From: Pseudonocardiales bacterium
Lineage (GTDB): Bacteria; Actinomycetota; Actinomycetes; Mycobacteriales; Pseudonocardiaceae
Assembly (NCBI GenBank): GCA_023252195.1
Contig: JAHEXI010000019.1
Span: 1-62,534 of the forward strand
Direction: 5' to 3'
Length of the DNA: 62,534 nucleotides
The notes beneath the pieces were generated by a model. The model was not told the DNA's origin, did no database searches, and worked only from the letters and a program-made list of their open reading frames with translations. Shown here piece by piece: positions 52,606 through 61,931 of the stretch; the first letter of the stretch is position 1; each line of letters begins with the position of its first letter. The translations under genes were made by a program, and so were the position numbers.

Positions 52606-54292
52606 GCCGTCCCCCCGGGGCGCCGGCGCGGCTGCGAGGTGGTCGGGTCGCGACGGTGGCCGACGACGGCATGAGGATGCGCTCGGGTGCCGGCCGGCCG
52701 TTGGTGGATGGTGATCCGGAGGCCGGTGGGACGGGGCCGATCGCAGCCGCGGGGGCACGTCCGGACCGCATCAGCAGCGCCCCCAGCGCAGTCAGTGCGC
52801 AGAGTGCGGCGAAGATCAGAAACAGGTTGTCGATCGCCCCGACGAACGCCCGCAGCTCGGCCTGCTGGTAGGTGGCGTACAGATCCGCCCCGGGCGGGGC
52901 TGTCGGACCGAGATTCGCCAGTGGGGCGTTTGCGGGCATCAAGGCAGCTCGGCCAGCCATCAGTTGCGCCTGTTGGGTGGTCAGGATCGCGGTGCACACC
53001 GCTACTCCGAACGCGCCCGACGTGCGCTGCACGACGTTGTTGCATGCACTGGCGGCGTTGGCGTGCGCGGTAGGGATCACCGCGAGTCCCGAGCTGAAGA
53101 TCGGCATCATCCCGATTCCCAGTCCGGCGTATTGCAGCATCAGCAACAACATGATGTGCTCACGGGAGGTGTCGAGATTGATCGTATGCAGCAGGTAGTT
53201 GCCAACGGCCGCGATCGTTAAGCCGATAGCCGCCGGCCAACGGGGTCCGATGCGGTCATAGATCTGCCCGGAAACGGGCATCAACACTCCCATCACCAGC
53301 GCTGGCGGCAGCAGGATGAGTCCAGTATCGAACGCCCCCAGTCCCTGGCCTCGCTGCAGGAACTGTGGCACGTAGAACACCACCGCAAACAGCACCACTG
53401 ACAACGATGAGATCAACAACAGTGAGTGGGTGAACGCCCCGTATCTGAACACTCGAAGATCGAGCAGCGGGTCGTCGACCTCAAGCTCGATCACCACGAA
53501 CAACGCCAGGCTCAGGACGCTAAAGGTGATCAGACCCAGGATCCGATATGAGTCCCATCGCCAGTCCTCACCCTTCGACAGCGCTAGCAGCAGGGTGAAC
53601 AGCCCGCCGGCCACGGTGACGAAGCCGAGCACGTCGAACCGCCGCTTGGTACGTCCAGGGAACGCCGGCAATACCAGTGCGGCGGCTATCGCGCCGAGGA
53701 TCCCGATCGGCACGTTGATGAAGAAGATCAACCGCCAGTCAACGTACTCGACCAGGTACCCACCCAGCGCCGGTCCGATCGCCGGGGCGACCACTGCTCC
53801 CAGGCCGTACATGCCAAAGGCAGTGCCGAGCCGGTCCTTGGGCACGATCCGTAGCAAGATCGCCATCGTGATCACTGGCAGGATCCCACCCAGAATCCCC
53901 TGAACAACCCGGAAGATCACCAGACTGTTCAGGCTCCACGCCAGCCCGCACAGCGCCGAGCCACCGGCGAACCCCAGCAGCGCCAGGTTGTAGACCTTGG
54001 TCACCCCGAAACGGTCCCCCAACCAAGCACTGACCGGGACGACCACACCCTCCGCCAGCGAGTAGCCGGTGACCACCCATTGCGCGTCGCTGGTGGCCGC
54101 ACCGAACTCGTTCTGAATGGTGGGCAGGGCCACATTGACGATGCTGAGGTCCAGGATCGACATGAACATCCCGGCGATCAGCACCACCAGCGGCAGCCGC
54201 CAGCCTGCCTGGTCGCCGTCTCCGCCAAGCCGCGTACCAGCCGGCCGTGCGGTCAGCCTATTGGCCGGTGCTACCCCCGACTCCCTCGCCAC
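52601..54292 (-). CDS. DHA2-family (14-TM) multidrug efflux transporter
   Basis: A 563-residue proton antiporter of the EmrB/QacA type. Helix 1 carries the DHA2 motif IAGMFMSILDLSIVNVALPT; motif A reads GDRFGVTKVYNL; motif C is GPALGGYLVEYVDWRLIFFI. The hydrophilic C-terminal tail is proline/arginine-rich. It is about 60% similar along its length to the next gene by eye, so the two arose by tandem duplication. Same strand as the paralogue with a 63-base gap. Confidence 0.92.
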   Translation of the reverse strand: MARESGVAPANRLTARPAGTRLGGDGDQAGWRLPLVVLIAGMFMSILDLSIVNVALPTIQNEFGAATSDAQWVVTGYSLAEGVVVPVSAWLGDRFGVTKVYNLALLGFAGGSALCGLAWSLNSLVIFRVVQGILGGILPVITMAILLRIVPKDRLGTAFGMYGLGAVVAPAIGPALGGYLVEYVDWRLIFFINVPIGILGAIAAALVLPAFPGRTKRRFDVLGFVTVAGGLFTLLLALSKGEDWRWDSYRILGLITFSVLSLALFVVIELEVDDPLLDLRVFRYGAFTHSLLLISSLSVVLFAVVFYVPQFLQRGQGLGAFDTGLILLPPALVMGVLMPVSGQIYDRIGPRWPAAIGLTIAAVGNYLLHTINLDTSREHIMLLLMLQYAGLGIGMMPIFSSGLAVIPTAHANAASACNNVVQRTSGAFGVAVCTAILTTQQAQLMAGRAALMPANAPLANLGPTAPPGADLYATYQQAELRAFVGAIDNLFLIFAALCALTALGALLMRSGRAPAAAIGPVPPASGSPSTNGRPAPERILMPSSATVATRPPRSRAGAPGGRP

Positions 54293-54355
54293 AGCACCAC
54301 GGTGTCATGAGGGACGCCCCGTGCTCTACTCATTATTGCGCGACAGCAGGGTTGA

Positions 54356-56056
54356 TCAAGCCTGTCGGGAGCTCACCTTGCGGGACGGGTCGGGTGGGGT
54401 TGAGTTGACGCTGGCGGACGGGACAAGATGGCGCACCTCGCCGTTGGGCGATGCCGGCGGCGCGGGCGCCGGTTGTGGCGTGGTGAAGCCGGCCGGAGTC
54501 GCGGGAGCGGGTCCGGATCGCAGCAGCACCAGTGCCCCCACCGCGGCCAGCGCACTGAGACCGGAAGCGATCAGGAACAGGTCGTCGATCGCGCCGACGA
54601 ATACCTGCAGCTTCGTCAGCGTGTAGGTGGCGTACACACCCGCTCCCGGTGGGGCGGTCGGACCGAGATCGGGGGTGGGCATATTCGCGGGCATCAGCGC
54701 GGCGCGCCCGGCCATCTGTTGGGCCTGCTGGGTGGTCAGAATCGCGGTGAGCACGGCCAACCCGAGTGCACCCGAGACCCGCTGCACGACGTTGTTGAAC
54801 GCACTGGCGGCATTGACCTCGGTCATCGGGATGACCGCGATACCTCCGGTGAAGATCGGCATCATCGCCATCCCCAGACCGGCACCTTGGATCACCAGCA
54901 ACCACATGACGTGCCCACGGGAGCTGTCGAGGGTCAGCGTGTGCAGCTGATAGGTACCGATCGCGACGATCGCCAGGCCGATCGCGGCCGGCCAGCGGGG
55001 CCCGATGCGGTCATAGATCCGCCCGGCGATCGGCATCAAGAACCCCATCACCAGCGCCTGAGGCAGCAGGGTGAGCCCGGCGTCGAATGCCCCCAGTCCC
55101 TGGGCCTGCTGCAGGAACAACGGGATGTAGAACAGCACTCCGAACATGACCACCATCAGCACCGCGATCAACAGCAGCGTGTAGGTGAACGCGCGGTGGC
55201 GGAAGATGCGGATATCCAGCAACGGGTCGGCCACCTGCAGCTCGATCACCACGAACAGCGCCAGGCTCAGCGCGCTGTAGGTGATCAGCATCAGGACCCG
55301 GTAGGACGTCCATCCCCAGGATTCGCCCTCCGACAGCGCCAGCAACACCGCGAACAAGCCACTGGCGATGGTCACAAAGCCCAGCACATCGAAGCGGCGG
55401 CCCGCCACCGTCGAGAACCGGGGCAACACCAGCGCCGCGGCCACCGCGCCCAGTATCCCGACCGGCACGTTGATGTAGAAGATCAGCCGCCAGTCCACGT
55501 ACTCGACCAGATAGCCGCCCAACGTCGGGCCGACCGCCGGGGCGAACACGATGCCCAGGCCGTACAGGCCCATCGCGGCACCGAGCTTCTCCCGCGGCAC
55601 GATCCGGTACAGGATCGACAGCGTGATCACCGGCAGGATCCCACCGGGGATCGCCTGGACGATCCGGAAGATCACCAGGCTGTTGAGATCCCAGGCCAGG
55701 CCGCACAGCGCCGAGCCAGCGGCGAACGCCAGCAGCGCGAGGTTGTAGACCCGGCTCAGGCCGAAGCGGTCCCCCAACCACGCGGTGACCGGCACCACCA
55801 CGCCCAACGCCAAGGTGTACCCGGTGACCACCCACTGCACATCGTCGGTGGTCGCCCCGAAGTCGTTCTGAATGGTGGGGATGGCCACATTGACGATGCT
55901 GATGTCCAGGACCGACATGAACATCCCGGCGACCAACACCGCCAGCGGCAGCCCCCAGCCGCCCGAAACGGCCGCGTTGCGCGCTCCAGCACCTACCGGC
56001 CGGGCGGCGGCCCCGTTGGGGCTCGCAGCCGAGCTCGCTACCGCAGGACGGCTCAT
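54356..56056 (-). CDS. DHA2-family (14-TM) multidrug efflux transporter, paralogue
   Basis: A 566-residue transporter with the same motifs as its neighbour (VAGMFMSVLDISIVNVAIPT, GDRFGLSRVYNL, GPTLGGYLVEYVDWRLIFYI). It is first in the operon and divergent from the TetR gene, with the likely operator in the 94-base gap. The HlyD-type adaptor encoded at 56.9 kb is the expected partner for EmrB-like pumps, although actinobacteria lack the classical outer membrane. Confidence 0.92.
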   Translation of the reverse strand: MSRPAVASSAASPNGAAARPVGAGARNAAVSGGWGLPLAVLVAGMFMSVLDISIVNVAIPTIQNDFGATTDDVQWVVTGYTLALGVVVPVTAWLGDRFGLSRVYNLALLAFAAGSALCGLAWDLNSLVIFRIVQAIPGGILPVITLSILYRIVPREKLGAAMGLYGLGIVFAPAVGPTLGGYLVEYVDWRLIFYINVPVGILGAVAAALVLPRFSTVAGRRFDVLGFVTIASGLFAVLLALSEGESWGWTSYRVLMLITYSALSLALFVVIELQVADPLLDIRIFRHRAFTYTLLLIAVLMVVMFGVLFYIPLFLQQAQGLGAFDAGLTLLPQALVMGFLMPIAGRIYDRIGPRWPAAIGLAIVAIGTYQLHTLTLDSSRGHVMWLLVIQGAGLGMAMMPIFTGGIAVIPMTEVNAASAFNNVVQRVSGALGLAVLTAILTTQQAQQMAGRAALMPANMPTPDLGPTAPPGAGVYATYTLTKLQVFVGAIDDLFLIASGLSALAAVGALVLLRSGPAPATPAGFTTPQPAPAPPASPNGEVRHLVPSASVNSTPPDPSRKVSSRQA

Positions 56057-56084
56057 GACATCTACTGTGCCATCGGAACGCCAC

Positions 56085-56135
56085 GTGCTCTAGCCTGTTC
56101 TTCCGCTACGTGACATTCTGTAATAGCTAGGGCAC
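56085..56135. promoter_or_regulatory. inverted repeat in the MFS/TetR intergenic region
   Basis: GTGCTCTAGC (56085-56094) and GCTAGGGCAC (56126-56135) are inverted with one mismatch, lying between the divergent MFS and TetR starts. This is where a TetR operator is expected, though the 31-base spacing is long for one dimer and may mean two sites. Confidence 0.4.
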
Positions 56136-56150
56136 AAGGAGGTGTCGACG

Positions 56151-56783
56151 TTGAGCAGCGTCAGCGAGACTCGCGAGCAGAACCAGTCCGTGAATGTTGC
56201 GATCGATCACCGCAAGGGGCCACGACGCCGCGGTGACGCGCTCTACGCCGCGATCTTCGAAGCCACTCTCGATGAGCTGACCGCGGTCGGCTACGCCGAA
56301 CTGAAGATGGAACACGTGGCCAGCCGAGCCCGGGCGAGCAAGGGATCCCTGTACCGGCGCTGGTCGAGCCGCGCCGAGCTGGTGGCCGACGCGGTCCACC
56401 ACACCATTCCCGGCTGCGGCGAGGCACCGGACACCGGCAGCGTTCGTGAGGACATCCTCGGCGGCCTGCGTGGATTCGCCAAACTGCTCAACGGCCCCTC
56501 CGGCGAAGCGGTCCGTGGCCTGATGGCCGAGACCATCCGAGACCCCGACCTCATGGAAGTCATCCGGACCCGCTTCGTCGAACCCGGCGTCAACGTCTTT
56601 CTCAATGTGCTCCGGCGCGGCGCCGTACGCGGCGAGGTCCGTCCCAGCGCACTGACCACCCGCATCGCGAGCGTGGCTCCTGAACTACTGCGCCAACATT
56701 TCCTGGCGCACCGCTCACCGGTTCCAGACCAGGTGCTGATCGAGATCGTCGATGAGGTGATCATGCCACTGGTCCGCATGTGA
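56151..56783 (+). CDS. TetR-family repressor
   Basis: A 210-residue regulator. The HTH reads LDELTAVGYAELKMEHVASR followed by ARASKGSLYRRWSSRAELVA; the C-terminal ligand domain (about 90-205) is of the TetR_C type. TTG 56151 is chosen because AAGGAGG ends eight bases upstream; GTG 56142 would overlap that site. Divergent from the two MFS genes and followed by the adaptor gene, so it should control the efflux set. Confidence 0.88.
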   Translation: MSSVSETREQNQSVNVAIDHRKGPRRRGDALYAAIFEATLDELTAVGYAELKMEHVASRARASKGSLYRRWSSRAELVADAVHHTIPGCGEAPDTGSVREDILGGLRGFAKLLNGPSGEAVRGLMAETIRDPDLMEVIRTRFVEPGVNVFLNVLRRGAVRGEVRPSALTTRIASVAPELLRQHFLAHRSPVPDQVLIEIVDEVIMPLVRM

Positions 56784-56891
56784 GCTGAATAACTCCGTCG
56801 CGCTGGCAGCCTCGCCAAATTAGCTCCCCAAATTAGGGTACGGCACGTAGCCTATGGGTGAGGCTCTCCCACATCGACGGAAGGTGTGCGC

Positions 56892-57650
56892 ATGGAAGGC
56901 CCGGTATCGGCGCCCCCCGCACAGACCGATCAGGCGCCCACCGACGGTGCCGCGGCGGCTACCCCGCCCCGGCGCAAGCTCAAGCGCTCCACTCGCATCG
57001 GCCTGATTATCATCCTGATCTTGGCTCTGGTCGCCGCGGCCGGCTTCGCCACGAGCTACTTCATCAATGCCCGCAACTACGTCAGCACCGACAACGCCCA
57101 GGTCGACGGCGACAAGATCAGCATCAACGCTCCCACCACCGGCACCCTCGCCGACTGGCGGATCAATCAGGGCAGCGCCGTACACGAAGACCAGGTGGTC
57201 GGGCGCGTGAAGATCCAGGACGGGTTCGCGCAACCGCTGATGAGCATCAAGGCCCCGGCCGATGGCACCGTGGCGGTCGACAACGGCGTGCCAGGCACGT
57301 TCGTCACCGCCGGCACCCCGCTCGCCGTCGCCTACAACCTGAACAACATCTTCGTCACCGCCCGCGTCGACGAGACTGACATCCAATCGGTCCATGTCGG
57401 GCAGGTGGTCGACATCGACGTCGACGCCTACCCGAGTACCCCGCTCACCGGCCGCGTCCGGGAGATCCAAGGGGGAGCCGCCGCGGTGTTCTCGCTGTTC
57501 CCGCAAAGCAACAGCGGCGGAAACTTCCAGAAGGTCACCCAGGTCATCCCAGTCAAGATCGGGTTCGACAACGTCGATAGCCTCGACCTCGTTCCCGGCA
57601 TGAACGTCACGGTGCACATCCACAAGAACCCACCTGCCACAGGGCACTGA
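56892..57650 (+). CDS. HlyD/EmrA-type membrane fusion adaptor
   Basis: A 252-residue adaptor: cytoplasmic Pro/Ala-rich N terminus, one helix (IGLIIILILALVAAAGFATS), then a short biotinyl-lipoyl-like domain (ISINAPTTGTLADWRINQGS, IKAPADGTVAVDNGVPGTFV) and a beta-barrel (VDIDVDAYPSTPLTGRVREI). The coiled coil of Gram-negative EmrA is absent, as expected in a monoderm. ATG 56892 has GGAAGG upstream. Its 3' end overlaps the convergent DUF4143 gene by 44 bases. Confidence 0.88.
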   Translation: MEGPVSAPPAQTDQAPTDGAAAATPPRRKLKRSTRIGLIIILILALVAAAGFATSYFINARNYVSTDNAQVDGDKISINAPTTGTLADWRINQGSAVHEDQVVGRVKIQDGFAQPLMSIKAPADGTVAVDNGVPGTFVTAGTPLAVAYNLNNIFVTARVDETDIQSVHVGQVVDIDVDAYPSTPLTGRVREIQGGAAAVFSLFPQSNSGGNFQKVTQVIPVKIGFDNVDSLDLVPGMNVTVHIHKNPPATGH

Positions 57651-58359
57651 TCGGCATCGCCCGCAGCCGCGGCCCGAAGGGAAGCGTCTGGGCCCCGGTG
57701 TAAAGCACCAGCCCGACGAGGAAGTCGTCGCCGAGCCGGTCCGCGAGGTGCCGTAACCCACGGAAGTCCTCCTCGCGGACCGTCGACCCAGCCTTGACCT
57801 CAATTCCAACGACATGCCCCTGCCGGTTTTCCAGGACCGCATCGACCTCGACTTTGTCCTTGGTGCGGTAGTGGTACAGCTCTGCCCGCTGATTCGACCA
57901 GGTCAGCTGGCGAGACAACTCCATCAGCACGAAACCTTCAAGAAGCGGACCCCAAGGGCCGCCCGGTTGCAACAACCGATCGATGCCGGCATCGAGGAGG
58001 TTGGCGGCAATGCCGGAATCGACCATCGCCACCTTGGGTGTGCCGACCGCACGTGCACTGATGTTGCGCGACCATGCCGGGATGCGTTTGATCAGAAATA
58101 CCTCCTCCAAGAGGCTGAGGTAGCGGACGATGGTATTCCTGGAGAGTCCGAGTGCGCTGCCCATGCTGGCCGTGACGACCAACTGACCGGAGCGTGCAGC
58201 CAACAGCCGGGTCAAGGCACGCATCTCGGCGCCTCGTTCGATCTCCGAGAGCTGGATCACGTCTCGATTGATCAAATCGGCCAGATAGGAATCGAAGAAG
58301 CGGGCCCGGCGACGTTGGTCGTTCCGTGCGACCGCCTCCGGGAATCCGCCCCTAACCAC
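57607..58359 (-). pseudogene. AAA_14/DUF4143 ATPase, N-terminal half missing
   Basis: RGGFPEAVARNDQRRRARFF, LGLSRNTIVRYLSLLEEVFL and VVGIEVKAGSTVREEDFRGL are the C-terminal DUF4143 part with its PD-(D/E)xK-like fold of the large bacterial ATP-binding protein family. The Walker A and B AAA domain that should precede it (about 200 residues) is gone; upstream sequence is homologous for only some ten more residues (AGYAARVV). It is probably a truncated, inactive copy. Confidence 0.8.
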
Positions 58360-58698
58360 CCGCGCGGCATATCCAGCGCGACTCGCAGCAAGCGTCCGAG
58401 CGGCGACGCTGGAGCGGTTGGCATGGCGTCATCATGCCAGTTCGACGCGACCGCTTGGACACTTGGTCGCATGCATGCTGGACGTTTGGTCGCCAGAATG
58501 CTGTGCGATTGGTCGCTATCGCCTGGACGTATCGGGTGCCGCTGCGGTCGCGGCCCGCGAGGAATGTGACGGATCCTCTGCCGATCGGCCGATGTTCGCA
58601 CGGGCGATCGGCCCTAGCGTTGCAGGCGCGAAGGCTTCACCGCAGCCGGACGCACCGACCGTTCGCTCTGGCCCCTAGGCGGCCACGAGGAGGACACA
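58360..58698. other. no gene seen; degenerate TTGGTCGC repeats
   Basis: TTGGTCGC occurs at about 58463, 58487 and 58511, spaced 24 bases apart, with GGAC or ATGC elements between, suggesting a short degenerate tandem array. No gene is visible. GAGGAGGACACA ahead of 58699 is the ribosome site of the FAD oxidoreductase. Confidence 0.45.
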
Positions 58699-60096
58699 AT
58701 GACGCAGACCCTCGGCGCGGGAATCGAGACGTTGCGCACCGCGATGGTTGGCCCGGTGATCAGCCCAGGAGACCTCGAATACGACGACGCCCGGTCAGTA
58801 TGGAACGCCGACATAGATCGGCGGCCCGCGGTGGTCGCGCGGTGCGCGACCACGGCCGATGTCAGTGCCGCGCTCGGGTTCGCCCGGCAGCACCGACTCG
58901 AGGTTACCGTTCGCGGCGGTGCGCACGGCGTCGCCGGCAACGCCGTGTCCGACAACGGGCTGATGGTCGACCTGAGCCTGCTGCGTGAGATCACCATCGA
59001 CCCGGTGACTCAGCGAGCTCACGTCGGCGGCGGTGCGCTGCTCGCCGATCTCGACGCAGCCGCCCAGGCCCACGGCCTGGCCACGCCGGCCGGAATGGTC
59101 AGCCACACTGGGATCGGTGGACTGACTCTCGGCGGCGGGATGGGCTGGCTTACCCGCAAGTTCGGGCTGGCCATCGACAACCTGGTCTCGGCCGAGGTCG
59201 TGGTGGCCGACGGCCGGGTGCTGCGGGCCGCCGCTGACGAGAACGCAGATCTGCTCTGGGCGATCCGCGGTGGTGGCGGCAATTTCGGCGTCGTCACGAC
59301 TTTCGAGTTCCAGCTCCACGAGGTGGGACCGATCGTGCAGTTCGGCATGTTCTTCTGGAGCCTCGACCAAGGTGAGCAGGCGCTGCGCCTGGCCAGGCAG
59401 GTCACCACCGCACTGCCAGCAGAAATCAACGTGATCATCGCGGCGCTCAATGCACCACCAGCGCCGTTCGTGCCCGACCAGTTCCACCACCAGCCCGGTT
59501 TCGCTCTATTGGTCGCCGGCTTCGGCTCGCCTGAGGAACATGCCCGGCTCGCCACGCGCATCCGCGAGGCGCTGCCACCGACCTTCGACATGGTCACCCC
59601 GATGCCCTACGTCCAACTCCAGCAGCTCATCGACGAACCCACGGCTTGGGGTTTCCACCGCTACGACAAAGGCGCCTTCGCTGCGGAATTGTCCGATGAC
59701 GTGATCACCGTCCTGGCCGAGCACATGCCGAGCAAGAACTCACCACTGTCGGCCATGCTGATCTACCGGCTCGACTCGGCCTTCAGCGACGTGGTCGACG
59801 ACGCCACCGCGTTCGGGGGCACCCGGACACCGCAGTACTACATCGTAGTGACGGCGGCCGCACCGACGTCCGAGCTGCTCCTGCGCGAGCGGGAATGGGT
59901 CCGCTCCCTCTGCCAGACGCTGCCCGCATACGTCGTTGGCCACGGCAGCTACGTCAACACAGGCAAGCTCGATGACGCCCAGGTACGGGTGAGCTACGGC
60001 CCCAAGTACGAGCGCCTCGCCGCCATCAAGGCCGTCTACGACCCCGACAACGTGTTCCACCGCAATGCCAACATTCGGCCGGCCGCCCGCGGCTGA
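58699..60096 (+). CDS. BBE-type FAD-dependent oxidoreductase
   Basis: A 465-residue flavoenzyme. Residues 35-210 form the PCMH FAD-binding domain; RGGAHGVAGNAV holds the His that usually carries the covalent 8-alpha flavin bond, and GMVSHTGIGGLTLGGGMGWL the diphosphate contacts. The C-terminal berberine-bridge motif reads YVNTGKLDDAQVRVSYGPKY followed by RLAAIKAVYDPDNVFHRNAN. No second covalent Cys (CxxV/CPTV) is seen, so flavin is probably mono-covalent. Typical substrates are sugars or alkaloid-like compounds; not determinable here. Confidence 0.9.
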   Translation: MTQTLGAGIETLRTAMVGPVISPGDLEYDDARSVWNADIDRRPAVVARCATTADVSAALGFARQHRLEVTVRGGAHGVAGNAVSDNGLMVDLSLLREITIDPVTQRAHVGGGALLADLDAAAQAHGLATPAGMVSHTGIGGLTLGGGMGWLTRKFGLAIDNLVSAEVVVADGRVLRAAADENADLLWAIRGGGGNFGVVTTFEFQLHEVGPIVQFGMFFWSLDQGEQALRLARQVTTALPAEINVIIAALNAPPAPFVPDQFHHQPGFALLVAGFGSPEEHARLATRIREALPPTFDMVTPMPYVQLQQLIDEPTAWGFHRYDKGAFAAELSDDVITVLAEHMPSKNSPLSAMLIYRLDSAFSDVVDDATAFGGTRTPQYYIVVTAAAPTSELLLREREWVRSLCQTLPAYVVGHGSYVNTGKLDDAQVRVSYGPKYERLAAIKAVYDPDNVFHRNANIRPAARG

Positions 60097-60107
60097 GCCT
60101 CGTGACC

Positions 60108-60140
60108 GCACCCACCCAGCACGCCACACTGGGTGGGTGC
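60108..60140. promoter_or_regulatory. 12-bp perfect hairpin covering the kinase start codon
   Basis: GCACCCACCCAG (60108-60119) pairs with CTGGGTGGGTGC (60129-60140). It could terminate the FAD oxidoreductase transcript twelve bases after its stop, and it contains the GGGTGGGT ribosome-site candidate and the GTG start (60137) of the histidine kinase in the right arm. Confidence 0.75.
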
Positions 60141-61231
60141 GCCTGACCGGAGATCGGGCCGCGGTGCTGGCCGCGGCGCTGGTGTGGCTCGTCATGCTCG
60201 GGTTCCCGGTGGCCTACGCGGTGAGCGGGGCGGTATCAGAAGTTGCGCTCGGGGTAGCGCTGGCCGCGCTCGCCCTGCTGGTCGGGGTATACCTGCGGGC
60301 TGCGCTGCGCAGTGCCCGGGACGGGGCGCCCCGGCCGGCGCCGCTGTCGCTGGTGGTGGTGGCCGTGGTCGCGATAGCGCTGCCGTCGGTGGTGGGTACG
60401 GCGTGGTTCGGCGGGACGGTGTTCCTGGCGGCGTTGCTCGGCCTGAGCCTGCCCACCCGGCGGGCGCTGATCGGGATAGCAGCGGCCACCGGGCTCGCTG
60501 TCGCGCAGGCGATGCTGATCGACGTCGCATCCCCGCAAGCGATCTCGGTTCCGTTGCTGACCGCGGTCGCCGGGGTGGTCGTGGTAGTCGTGGTTCGCCA
60601 GAGCGTGCTCACCCGGGAACTCGCCGAGTCCCGGCGGACCGCCGAGCGCCTCGCCGTCGAAGCTGAGCGGCTACGGCTGGCCCGCGAGCTGCACGACTCG
60701 GTCAAGCAGCAGGCCTTCGTCGCCGCGTTGGAGCTGGCCAGTGCGCGGAGCCGGTTGGGTCCGGACCAGCATCTCGACGCCGCCGCCGACGCGGTGGCCA
60801 CGGTGCAGCGTCAGCTCGGTGAGGTCATCGAGCAGGTGCGGCCGCCACAGCGGGAGCTGCTTGCAGCACTGCGGGAGCATCTCGCCGAGTGGTCGCGGCG
60901 CACCGGCGTTCCCGCCAACCTCACGGTGCACCCCGCTCAAGTGCTCCCGGCCGAGGACCTTGCGGCCGAGCCGCTGCTGACGGTGGCGGCCGAGGCGCTC
61001 ACCAACGTCGCCCGGCACGCCGGGGCCAGTCAGGTCGCCGTCACACTCAGCGGACGCGACGGCCGGGCGGTGCTCGAGATCACCGACGACGGGCGCGGGT
61101 TCGACGTGCAGCGGTCGCCGTTCGGCCAGGGACTGCGGGGCATGCGGGAACGCCTGGCCGAGCGCGGCGGCACCCTGGACGTGCGTTCCAAGCCCGGCTG
61201 CACCACCGTTGTCGCGAGCTACCCGGCGTGA
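60137..61231 (+). CDS. NarL-type sensor histidine kinase
   Basis: A 364-residue membrane kinase with about six helices in residues 1-170. A HisKA_3 dimerisation helix follows (RLRLARELHDSVKQQAFVAA, phospho-acceptor His), then a GHKL ATPase domain (LLTVAAEALTNVARHAGASQ, EITDDGRGFDVQ, GLRGMRERLAERGG). No large extracellular sensor is present, so it may sense membrane state. Its stop overlaps the regulator start by four bases (GTGA), a standard two-component pair. Later in-frame starts exist if GTG 60137 is wrong. Confidence 0.9.
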   Translation: MRLTGDRAAVLAAALVWLVMLGFPVAYAVSGAVSEVALGVALAALALLVGVYLRAALRSARDGAPRPAPLSLVVVAVVAIALPSVVGTAWFGGTVFLAALLGLSLPTRRALIGIAAATGLAVAQAMLIDVASPQAISVPLLTAVAGVVVVVVVRQSVLTRELAESRRTAERLAVEAERLRLARELHDSVKQQAFVAALELASARSRLGPDQHLDAAADAVATVQRQLGEVIEQVRPPQRELLAALREHLAEWSRRTGVPANLTVHPAQVLPAEDLAAEPLLTVAAEALTNVARHAGASQVAVTLSGRDGRAVLEITDDGRGFDVQRSPFGQGLRGMRERLAERGGTLDVRSKPGCTTVVASYPA

Positions 61232-61881
61232 TCACCGTGTTGGTCGCCGAGGACCACCCGCTGGTGCGTCGAGGCATCGTCGGGTTCCTGCGCACCCAGC
61301 CCGACCTGACCGTGGTCGCGGAAGCTGGGGACGGCGTCGACGCAGTCCGGCTCGCTGTCGAGCACCACCCCGACGTCGCAGTCATCGACTTACTGCTGCC
61401 CCGCCTCGACGGGATCGAGGTCATCCGGCGGCTAACCCGAGACTGCCCCGGCACCCGAGTGGTGGTGTTGACCTCGCACACCGCCGACGCCGACATCTTC
61501 CCCGCCATTCACGCCGGGGCGTTGAGCTACCTGCTCAAGGAGGCCACCCCCGACGATCTGGCCGACGCCGTGCGGGCGGCCGCGGCCGGCGAGGCGGTGC
61601 TGCACCCTCGCGTGGCGGCTCGGGTGGTCGCCGAGCTGCGGAGCGGCCACGCGGAGGCGCCCAACGCGCTGCGGGACCTCACCGAGCGCGAATTGGGCGT
61701 GCTGAGGTTGATCGGGCAGGGGCTGTCCAACGCCGAGATCGCCCAGCGTCTGGTGATCGGAGAGAAGACGGTGAAGACCCACGTCAGCTCGATCCTGATG
61801 AAGCTGCAGCTCACTGATCGCACCCAGGCCGCGGTGCACGCATGGCGCCACGGCGTTCTCCGCCGCGAGACCGACCCCTAA
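61228..61881 (+). CDS. NarL/LuxR-family response regulator
   Basis: A 217-residue regulator. The receiver domain has the acidic pocket VAEDHPLVRRG, phospho-acceptor Asp in VAVIDLLLPRLDGIEV, Thr/Ser in VVVLTSHTADADI and Lys in SYLLKEAT. The LuxR HTH reads LTERELGVLRLIGQGLSNAE and KTVKTHVSSILMKLQ. Cognate to the kinase. It probably controls the nearby DUF1772 or FAD genes, which is inferred from location only. Confidence 0.93.
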   Translation: MITVLVAEDHPLVRRGIVGFLRTQPDLTVVAEAGDGVDAVRLAVEHHPDVAVIDLLLPRLDGIEVIRRLTRDCPGTRVVVLTSHTADADIFPAIHAGALSYLLKEATPDDLADAVRAAAAGEAVLHPRVAARVVAELRSGHAEAPNALRDLTERELGVLRLIGQGLSNAEIAQRLVIGEKTVKTHVSSILMKLQLTDRTQAAVHAWRHGVLRRETDP

Positions 61882-61931
61882 CCCGTCGCGAGACAGATCC
61901 GCCAAGCCCGGACCGCCCGCACGCTGGTGAC

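Noticed and set aside
54428-56113. 561-codon plus frame over the second MFS gene
   Set aside because: Antisense shadow rich in Arg/His/Gln; the minus frame has all transporter motifs.
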